From Chloroflexota bacterium (GTDB lineage Bacteria; Chloroflexota; Dehalococcoidia; Lucifugimonadales; Lucifugimonadaceae): a stretch of 21,615 nucleotides of DNA. Made by a program: the position numbers and the translations under genes. The notes under the pieces are model-generated. The model saw only the letters and a list, made by a program, of their open reading frames with translations, searched no databases and was not told the DNA's origin. Below are positions 15,866 to 21,615 of the stretch, piece after piece; position 1 is the first letter of the stretch, and each line of letters begins with the position of its first letter. The stretch lies in NCBI GenBank assembly GCA_002712125.1, contig PASL01000023.1:26233-47847 (forward strand). The letters run 5' to 3'.

Positions 15866-16770
15866 ACTTTCACCTTTGCCCCTGAATCTGATATAGGAAT
15901 CACCATAGTTTTTCCATTTACACCAAAAGTTCTAGCAGTTTCAGCCATTTCGTAACCAATCGTATATTCTCTTTTATCTGATAAGGCAATTATAGAAGAT
16001 CCAGAACCAGATAAAAAACTACAATAAGCACCACCTCTTATTGCTGCTTCAATTATGTATGGCATAGCCCTGTATGTTTTAGATCTTTGTTTCTGGTGTA
16101 GTTTATCTTGGGTCGCGAATCTTAATAAGTTATAGTTACCAGAAATTAGTGAATTAACTAATAAAGCTGCTCTTCCTATATTATGAACAGCATCTGACCG
16201 TGATATTTCTGATGGTAAACTCATGCGAGATTCGTTGGTATTTAATATGATATCGGGAATAAATATTACACAGTTAAGTTTTGATTTAATTTTAACATTA
16301 TCTATTACCCAACCATTTTTTTCATCCTTAATACCAATAGAACAGCCTCCATAGATAGCAGGAGCAACATTATCTGCGTGACCTTCAATATCAGCTGCTA
16401 AATGAAAAATTTTCTTATTCGATAGTTTTGAACCGGAAATATGATTTCCTGCTAACAAACCTGAAATTATCGCAGCAGAACTACTGCCCAATCCTCTAGA
16501 AAAGGGAATGTTATTGTTACAAAAAAAGTTTAGAGATGGCACTGGCTTTCCAATCAAATCGTAAACCGACTTAACACCAAGATAAATAAGATTGGATTCA
16601 TCTTTTGGGAGTTCCTGTTCACCCTCTCCATGAATATTGAAAGTAAAATCTCCTGGAGTAATAGTTAATTCGTTCCATAAATCTAATGCTATTCCTATGG
16701 AATCAAAACCCGAACCCATATTGGCACTCGTTGCTGGAACCATTACTGTTATTTTTTTATTCATATTCAT
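15862..16770 (-). CDS. thrB: Homoserine kinase
   Basis: GHMP-family kinase that phosphorylates homoserine in threonine synthesis. VPATSANMGSGFDSIGIAL (11-29) is the ThrB N-terminal signature and PFSRGLGSSSAA (89-100) is the GHMP ATP-binding loop. The C-terminal GGAYCSFLSGSGSSIIAL block is the third GHMP motif. Length is 302 residues. The first ATG is at 16770 and a second follows two codons later; no strong ribosome binding site separates them. It leads the thrB-lysC-GT2-GT2 block and diverges from the D-2-hydroxyacid dehydrogenase gene. Confidence 0.95.
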   Translation of the reverse strand: MNMNKKITVMVPATSANMGSGFDSIGIALDLWNELTITPGDFTFNIHGEGEQELPKDESNLIYLGVKSVYDLIGKPVPSLNFFCNNNIPFSRGLGSSSAAIISGLLAGNHISGSKLSNKKIFHLAADIEGHADNVAPAIYGGCSIGIKDEKNGWVIDNVKIKSKLNCVIFIPDIILNTNESRMSLPSEISRSDAVHNIGRAALLVNSLISGNYNLLRFATQDKLHQKQRSKTYRAMPYIIEAAIRGGAYCSFLSGSGSSIIALSDKREYTIGYEMAETARTFGVNGKTMVIPISDSGAKVKV

Positions 16771-16805
16771 TTAGGATTAGATTATTTTTTTTATTACACA
16801 TTTAA

Positions 16806-16811
16806 AGTATA
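16806..16811 (-). promoter_or_regulatory. Candidate -10 box for the thrB block
   Basis: On the minus strand this reads TATACT, predicting a start near 16799 and a leader of about 29 bases before the thrB ATG. A matching -35 is not clear, so this is tentative. Confidence 0.35.
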
Positions 16812-16841
16812 ATCATTGATACAAAAACTAGTATATGTATA

Positions 16842-16850
16842 TGGTATAAA
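16842..16850 (+). promoter_or_regulatory. Extended -10 promoter for the oxidative cassette
   Basis: TGG directly followed by TATAAA forms an extended -10 element. The predicted start near 16857 leaves a leader of about 23 bases that holds the ribosome binding site AAAGG (16868-16872), seven bases before the ATG at 16880. It is the only promoter-like sequence before the three plus-strand genes 16880-20375. Confidence 0.5.
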
Positions 16851-16879
16851 ATTTTTAAGTAATAATAAAAGGATTGTTT

Positions 16880-17896
16880 ATGTCAAATGAAATAATTATT
16901 CTTGGTAATTTTGGAAATTCTGATAATAGTGCTTTGCAAAAAGACTTTCAGTCGCAAGAATTATTAGATACAGCAAAAACTAATTTTAATAATATTAAAA
17001 TTAGTTTTGTTAACTACAATAATGAAGATTATCAACAAATAGTTGAGAAATGTAAGAATGCAAAGGTAATTATACCCCAAGGTAAATATGATTTACTAAC
17101 GGATTTATGCAGTGAATTAAAATCACTTAAACTCGTGCAAACAATAAGTGCCGGTACGGAGTGGATCGATAAACCTCAATTAAAAGAGATGGGAATTAAA
17201 GTCTCCAATAATGGCGGAGCTAATGCAGTTGCAGTTGCAGAGCATGCAATTGGATTAATGTTCGCAGTAAATAGAAAATTAGATATTCAAATTGATAGTG
17301 CTAAAAATGGTACATGGATGGATGGAGTTAAAGGTGATCGAGATGAATTTCAAACCTTAGCAGGAAAAACTGTAGGAATTATTGGATTAGGTAGAATTGG
17401 CTCAAGAGTTGCAAAAAGACTCTATGGATGGGAGTGTAAAATAATATACTATGACACGGAAGTTTTTGATGAAAATTACGAAAAAGAATGTAATGCTAAG
17501 AGAGTCTCACTAGCTGAGTTATTAAAAAGTTCAGACGTGGTAACTCTTCACGTTCCATATGATCGATTAACGAGGCATCTTATTTCTCAAGAAGAGCTTG
17601 ATTTGATGAAAAAATCAGCGATATTAATTAATACATGCAGAGGTGGTGTCGTTGATGAAAATGCACTAATTAAAACTCTTGAATCAAAAAAAATTCGAGC
17701 TGCAGGACTGGATGTCACTGAAGTAGAACCTATAGAGGAAAATAACCCATTACTTAATTTAAATAATGTGATTATCACACCTCATTTAGCAACCAGGGCG
17801 AAAGAATCCGAAGTTAATGCTATGTATAATGTACTTGCTAATGCATCAAGAGTAGTTGAAGGTAAAGAACCAGAATGGGTAGTAGAACCTGTTTAA
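16880..17896 (+). CDS. D-isomer 2-hydroxyacid dehydrogenase, NAD-dependent
   Basis: Cytosolic oxidoreductase of 338 residues interconverting a 2-oxoacid and a D-2-hydroxyacid. The NAD-binding Rossmann domain has GLGRIG (169-174) with D192 at the end of the second strand, favouring NAD(H) over NADP(H). The catalytic triad is visible: R254 in NTCRGGVVDE, E283 in VTEVEP and H302 in ITPHLATRA. I chose ATG at 16880 over the TTG two codons upstream because AAAGG lies seven bases before it. It is the first gene of a three-gene block, 18 bases before the enolase-superfamily gene. Substrate unknown; glycerate, phosphoglycerate or sugar-acid-derived hydroxyacids are possibilities. The C-terminal ACT-type domain of long SerA proteins is absent. 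Confidence 0.87.
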   Translation: MSNEIIILGNFGNSDNSALQKDFQSQELLDTAKTNFNNIKISFVNYNNEDYQQIVEKCKNAKVIIPQGKYDLLTDLCSELKSLKLVQTISAGTEWIDKPQLKEMGIKVSNNGGANAVAVAEHAIGLMFAVNRKLDIQIDSAKNGTWMDGVKGDRDEFQTLAGKTVGIIGLGRIGSRVAKRLYGWECKIIYYDTEVFDENYEKECNAKRVSLAELLKSSDVVTLHVPYDRLTRHLISQEELDLMKKSAILINTCRGGVVDENALIKTLESKKIRAAGLDVTEVEPIEENNPLLNLNNVIITPHLATRAKESEVNAMYNVLANASRVVEGKEPEWVVEPV

Positions 17897-17914
17897 TTTA
17901 TAAAGGATAAAAAA

Positions 17915-19135
17915 TTGAAAATAACTGATATTAAAACCTACGTAGTTGAAAATGAACTAGGTCAAAGAGATCATAATAAACCTGCTACAACCTATGTTGG
18001 AGGAAAATATTTCCTTTTTCTAGAACTTCATACAGATGAAGGAATTATAGGATTGGGAGAAAAAGTAACTGGAAGTTCATTCAATGATACTGACTGGAAA
18101 CAATTTTCTTCTCAAATTTCTCTACTTCATGAGACTGCTGAAGCCTTTGTTATAGGTGAAAACCCTTTTGATATTGAGCGAATTTGGGAAAAAATGTATG
18201 CAAACAGGCATGATTATCGACACCCAAGTTTACACTTTGGCTCAATACTTGCAGGTATTGAGATGGCATGTTGGGACATAGTTGGAAAAGCTACAAATCA
18301 ACCAATATATAATCTTTTAGGAGGAAAATATTGGGAAAAACTTAGGGCTTATGCATATATGCCTAATCCTAGTTCGCCCGAGGAAGCGGGGGAAATATGC
18401 CAAAAACTTATTGAAGAAGGAAATAGTGCGTGTAAAATCGATCCTTTTGGCGAAGTTATATACTCCTCTAGAGAATCTGGTGATAATGGATTTTCAACAT
18501 TAGCTAAAAATCCTAGAGTAAGAGACATACCCTTGGAACAAATAACCTATGCTGAAAAGATATTTGAAAATATTAGAAAAACTGTTGGAAATAAAATTGA
18601 AGTCGGAATAGGTACTCATGGTCAATTAACAACATATAGCGCCATAAGAGTTGCTAAAGCCCTTGAACCGTACCAACCTTTCTGGTTTGAAGAACCTGTA
18701 AGTCCAGAAAATATTGATGAAATGGCTAGGGTTGCGAGCAGTACGAGTATACCCATAGCTTCTGGAGAAAGACTTGTTACCAAGTATGAATTTTCAGAAC
18801 TTCTAAGAAAACAAGCAGCACAGATTATTCAAATTGATGTTGGACAAGCAGGGGGAATACTTGAAGCAAAAAAAGTTGCAGGTATGGCAGAATCTTACTA
18901 TGCAGTAATAGCCCCACACATGTATTGCGGTCCTATAGCTTCAGCTGCTGCGATTCAGGTTGATGTTTGCTCTCCAAATTTTCTTATTCAAGAAATGAAC
19001 CAAGGCCCATTACATAAAAAAATATTCAAAGAACCACTAAAACTAGATAATGGCTATGTAATACCTCCAACAGGCCCAGGTTTGGGTGTTGAATTAGATT
19101 ATGATGTTGTTAAAAATCGGATAGTAGATAAATAA
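17915..19135 (+). CDS. Mandelate racemase/muconate lactonizing-type enolase-superfamily protein
   Basis: Enolase-superfamily enzyme of 406 residues, probably a sugar-acid dehydratase or a racemase. The N-terminal capping domain spans about 1-130, followed by the TIM barrel. Barrel motifs are K174 in CKIDPFG, H235 in GTHGQ, E259/E260 in WFEEP, E285 in SGERL, D308 in QIDVG and H335 in APHMYCGP; D308-H335 could form the His-Asp dyad. The first metal ligand, usually Asp or Glu two residues before the THG-type histidine, is glycine (G233). The C-terminal PPTGPGLGVELDYD is typical of the family. TTG at 17915 is preceded by AAAGGA (17902-17907). Neighbours are a dehydrogenase and a flavoprotein, which suggests a catabolic route. 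Substrate cannot be named. Confidence 0.85.
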   Translation: MKITDIKTYVVENELGQRDHNKPATTYVGGKYFLFLELHTDEGIIGLGEKVTGSSFNDTDWKQFSSQISLLHETAEAFVIGENPFDIERIWEKMYANRHDYRHPSLHFGSILAGIEMACWDIVGKATNQPIYNLLGGKYWEKLRAYAYMPNPSSPEEAGEICQKLIEEGNSACKIDPFGEVIYSSRESGDNGFSTLAKNPRVRDIPLEQITYAEKIFENIRKTVGNKIEVGIGTHGQLTTYSAIRVAKALEPYQPFWFEEPVSPENIDEMARVASSTSIPIASGERLVTKYEFSELLRKQAAQIIQIDVGQAGGILEAKKVAGMAESYYAVIAPHMYCGPIASAAAIQVDVCSPNFLIQEMNQGPLHKKIFKEPLKLDNGYVIPPTGPGLGVELDYDVVKNRIVDK

Positions 19136-19151
19136 TTATAAGGATAAAACT

Positions 19152-20375
19152 TTGTCCCATCATGAGGTAATTATTCTTGGAGCCGGTCCTGCAGGATTAG
19201 GTGTAGCTGCATCACTAGAAGGATGGCATCCATACGATAATCATGGAAAAAATCTGATTACTATGGATACAAAAAGTTTATTAGGCAGCGGAATTAGGCC
19301 AATCGTTCATTTTAGAGATTTACATCACCCAGAAGACAATACATTATACGGTTCTAATAGATTTAATTTCAGAAAAAATAATAGGGTAGATTGGATAATC
19401 TTAAGCGATGATGCTGCAGGAGGATTATGGAATAATGTTCCTTCAAACCAATTAACACTCGGTCCAGCAAACTGGATGGAATTATCCCATTATCCTATGA
19501 AACAATTCAATTACGATAATCATACTAATATTAATCTTAGGGAAATTATTAATAAAAATAATCTATTAAGTTATTATAAAAAATTTTCAAAAAAACTCAA
19601 TTTAGACCACCATATATATAACGAGCACAAAATAATTTCTATCGAAAAAAAACAAAATTCAAATTTCATAATCTGCTCGAAATATAAAGATATAAAAAAA
19701 GAATATTCATGTAAATATTTAGTTTTTGCATTAGGCCCAAAGTCAATAAAAAGAAAGTTAGGAGTTCCAGGAGAAAATTTTGATTATATAAATAATTCCT
19801 ATACTAAACCTGAAGATTTTGAGGGAAAAAATATAACAATTGTTGGTGGCGGAAGATCCTCAGATTGGGCAGCTCAAGAACTTTTTGATAAAGGAAAAAA
19901 CATAACTTATATTATGAGGCAAAAAGAAGAAAATCACTCACGGCTTATACAAGAATCACAATTTCTCGACTATTATAAAAGATGGCATGAAATAATCTCA
20001 AATAAGAAAAAAAATATGACTCTTCTATATGAATCAAAAGTTATTAGGTTTTCAAAAAATAATCAAATAACCTATGAAAATAATTTAAAACAACAAACAA
20101 TCAAATCAGATCATGTAATTATCGAAATTGGAGGCTTACCAAATTACGATTTACTTAAGAATATTAATTTAGAATTTCATGAAAAATATGACAACTATCG
20201 ATTTCAACTTCTTCAAATGAAAGTACACCAACATTCATTTGAATCTATAAATGTTTCAAATTTATATGCTGGGGGTTATTTAGCGCAAGGAACCGGACTA
20301 AGCGTAATAGGTTTTCACGCAGGAAGCTTTTTAATTTCAGGAGATATCATAAAGAAAATATATGCTAACAACTAA
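19152..20375 (+). CDS. FAD/NAD(P)-binding flavoprotein, OSGIN/monooxygenase-like
   Basis: Oxidoreductase of 407 residues with two dinucleotide-binding folds. The FAD motif is ILGAGPAGLG (8-17) at the very N terminus; a second motif, VGGGRSSDWAAQEL in the middle, should bind NAD(P)H. The C terminus has the FAD-closing pattern NLYAGGYLAQGTGLSVIGFH. No CxxC redox pair is present, so it is not a disulfide reductase. SLEGWHPYDNHG after the first motif and GGLWNNVP with GPANWMELS resemble OSGIN-type and N-hydroxylating monooxygenases, but the match is by eye. TTG at 19152 has AAGGA (19140-19144) seven bases upstream. It follows the enolase gene by 16 bases and its stop overlaps that of the convergent reductase by four bases. 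Confidence 0.65.
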   Translation: MSHHEVIILGAGPAGLGVAASLEGWHPYDNHGKNLITMDTKSLLGSGIRPIVHFRDLHHPEDNTLYGSNRFNFRKNNRVDWIILSDDAAGGLWNNVPSNQLTLGPANWMELSHYPMKQFNYDNHTNINLREIINKNNLLSYYKKFSKKLNLDHHIYNEHKIISIEKKQNSNFIICSKYKDIKKEYSCKYLVFALGPKSIKRKLGVPGENFDYINNSYTKPEDFEGKNITIVGGGRSSDWAAQELFDKGKNITYIMRQKEENHSRLIQESQFLDYYKRWHEIISNKKKNMTLLYESKVIRFSKNNQITYENNLKQQTIKSDHVIIEIGGLPNYDLLKNINLEFHEKYDNYRFQLLQMKVHQHSFESINVSNLYAGGYLAQGTGLSVIGFHAGSFLISGDIIKKIYANN

Positions 20376-21325
20376 TGAGATGATTTGTACTCGCTTACAT
20401 ACTGGTACGCAGAAAGAGCAGAAATTGCACCCTGTGATGCTGCCGTAATAGTTTGCTTTAACTCGGTCCCATCAGTCAAATCTCCAGCAGCAAAAACTCC
20501 TTCAATCGAAGTCTTTTGAGCAATGTCTACATGGACCTCGTTCGTGCTAGAGTTTAATTCTAAGCCTAGTTTTTTCGGAATATCAATTCTCGGATCTGCT
20601 CCAGCCTCAACAAATAATCCATCAACATCAATCTGTGATTTCCCTTCCCATGTTTTTGAAATACTTATGGATTTCAAACCTAATATGTCATCCCCAATTA
20701 AATTAGTTATTTCAGTGTTAAATAAAACATCAATATTACTTGTTTGATCTAAGATTTTTAATAAAATCGGTTCTGGTCTAGTAAATTTGCCTTTTCTATA
20801 TATTAAATAAATTTTTTCAGCATATTTTGACAGTAATAATGCTCCTTCAACAGCAGCATTACCACCCCCAACAACTGCCACTGAAGATTTATTTTTATAT
20901 AAAGGAGCATCACAAGTTGAACAATATGAAATTCCCTTACCTGTCCATGAATCTTCATTTTCTAGACCTAGTTTTCTTCTTTCTCTTCCTATACCCAATA
21001 TCAAGGATATAGACTCAATTTGTGTTCCATCTTCCAAAATTGAATGAAATTTTCCAGATTTTTTTTCAACGTTAACTAAATTAGAAGAATGAATTGGGGT
21101 TTTCAAATTATCAATTTGTTCCTTAAACTTTAACATCAAGTCGAAGCCATCAATGTCTGGTTGCCCGGGATAATTTTCAATCAATCCTCCTATTGCAGTC
21201 TCTCCACCGAAGTGTTCACCTACTATTAATGTACTCAATTGATATCTTGAAGTGTAAAGTCCAGCAGCAAAAGAAGCAGCGCCTTGACCAGCAATTAATA
21301 CATCTACTTTATAGTTTTTTGTCAT
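20372..21325 (-). CDS. Thioredoxin-reductase-like flavoprotein
   Basis: Pyridine nucleotide-disulfide oxidoreductase of 317 residues with the low-molecular-weight TrxB layout. The redox pair is C135-S-T-C138 in YCSTCDAP, between the two halves of the split FAD domain. The NAD(P)H domain carries VVGGGNAAVE (151-160), and FAD closing is GVFAAGDLTDG (276-286). Two motifs deviate: the first FAD loop reads AGQGAAS where TrxB has GxGPAG, and the NADPH region has YRKGKFTRPE instead of HRRxxFRA. It could reduce thioredoxin or a dedicated small redox protein; no thioredoxin gene is visible. ATG at 21325 has AGGAA upstream. It is a single gene, convergent with the cassette. Confidence 0.82.
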   Translation of the reverse strand: MTKNYKVDVLIAGQGAASFAAGLYTSRYQLSTLIVGEHFGGETAIGGLIENYPGQPDIDGFDLMLKFKEQIDNLKTPIHSSNLVNVEKKSGKFHSILEDGTQIESISLILGIGRERRKLGLENEDSWTGKGISYCSTCDAPLYKNKSSVAVVGGGNAAVEGALLLSKYAEKIYLIYRKGKFTRPEPILLKILDQTSNIDVLFNTEITNLIGDDILGLKSISISKTWEGKSQIDVDGLFVEAGADPRIDIPKKLGLELNSSTNEVHVDIAQKTSIEGVFAAGDLTDGTELKQTITAASQGAISALSAYQYVSEYKSSH

Positions 21326-21403
21326 ATTTTTATTTCCTATTCAATAGAACTAATAGATTTTAATTTTTAAAGGATTGATATTCATAGTTTATATGATTTA
21401 TTA

Positions 21404-21409
21404 ATTATA
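21404..21409 (-). promoter_or_regulatory. Candidate -10 box for the thioredoxin-reductase-like gene
   Basis: On the minus strand this reads TATAAT, predicting a start near 21397 and a leader of about 70 bases. No good -35 is seen and the whole region is AT-rich. Confidence 0.3.
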
Positions 21410-21450
21410 AAACATGTATATATTTTTATAAATAAGATTTATTTTATCCC

Positions 21451-21459
21451 TGTTATAAT
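21451..21459 (+). promoter_or_regulatory. Extended -10 promoter for argJ
   Basis: TGT followed by a perfect TATAAT (21454-21459) forms an extended -10 element. Transcription would start near 21466, leaving a leader of about 31 bases before the ATG at 21497. The leader has no strong ribosome binding site. Confidence 0.5.
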
Positions 21460-21496
21460 TTTAAAATAATAAAAAGAATTTATAATTATAAATAAT

Positions 21497-21615
21497 ATGA
21501 GTACAAAAATTATAACAGATGGAAATATCACTTCTCCGAAAGGATTTCTTGCAGGAGCAGTGTTCGCAGGTTTAAAAAGTCCAGGTAAAGATAAAAAAGA
21601 TATCGGAATCATCTA
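21497..21615 (+). CDS. argJ: ArgJ, bifunctional glutamate N-acetyltransferase/ornithine acetyltransferase, N-terminal part
   Basis: Only the first 39 codons are present; the gene runs off the right edge. The visible sequence, with ITSPKGFLAGAVFAGLKSPG at residues 11-30 followed by KDKKDIGII, matches the conserved opening of ArgJ (commonly VTAPKGF then AG..AGIK, ending DLALI). ArgJ recycles the acetyl group between N-acetylornithine and glutamate in arginine synthesis. The ATG at 21497 fits the usual N terminus. The catalytic KGT motif where the precursor is cleaved lies beyond the window, so activity cannot be checked. Confidence 0.82.
   Translation, partial: MSTKIITDGNITSPKGFLAGAVFAGLKSPGKDKKDIGII

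Noticed and set aside
16771..16879. Riboswitch or leader-peptide control ahead of thrB-lysC
   Set aside because: The whole divergent gap is 109 bases and no structured element, lysine-box-like motif or run of regulatory codons is visible.
16874..17896. TTG at 16874 as the start of the D-2-hydroxyacid dehydrogenase
   Set aside because: It lies one base after AAAGG (16868-16872), too close; the ATG at 16880 has a proper seven-base spacing.

Overview
The window is an AT-rich, densely packed stretch of bacterial chromosome that reads with the standard code and often uses TTG/GTG starts. Gene content is mostly core housekeeping. Several hints point to a marine, SAR202-like Chloroflexota, but this is inference: the dgt-dnaG order, a DnaG zinc finger of C-x2-H...C-x3-C form, a TIGR01906/DUF1461 membrane protein, polyprenyl-phosphate glycosyltransferases, and a catabolic cassette with an enolase-superfamily enzyme plus flavoprotein. 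No rRNA, tRNA, CRISPR, insertion sequence or phage gene was seen, and no stretch over 300 bases lacks a gene.

Layout. (1) 1-5273, minus strand: cmk, plsC, a GlmS-type sugar isomerase without glutaminase domain, an MFS exporter, dgt, and the 5' end of dnaG. (2) 5298-5930, plus: cvpA, squeezed between two minus-strand blocks. (3) 9140-5936, minus: mazG, lysA, holB. (4) 9190-9873, plus: TIGR01906 membrane protein, divergent from mazG over a symmetric -10 box. (5) 11137-9874, minus: apt and a HAD hydrolase. (6) 11238-13176, plus: recF and a sirtuin. recF has no ATG, GTG or TTG that would include its Walker A motif and appears to start at ATT. (7) 16770-13153, minus: thrB, lysC and two family-2 glycosyltransferases resembling dolichyl-phosphate glucose and mannose synthases. 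(8) 16880-20375, plus: a D-2-hydroxyacid dehydrogenase, a mandelate racemase/muconate lactonizing-type enolase-superfamily protein and an OSGIN/monooxygenase-like flavoprotein; this looks like one catabolic operon. (9) 21325-20372, minus: a thioredoxin-reductase-like flavoprotein; then the 5' end of argJ on the plus strand at the right edge.

Genes of one block overlap by 4-11 bases or sit a few bases apart. All four convergent gene pairs abut or overlap, leaving no room for intergenic terminators. Divergent gaps are short (24-171 bases) and hold recognisable -10 boxes. The most unusual points are the recF start codon, the shared symmetric promoter between mazG and the TIGR01906 gene, the missing first metal ligand in the enolase-superfamily protein, and the three-gene oxidative cassette of unknown substrate.
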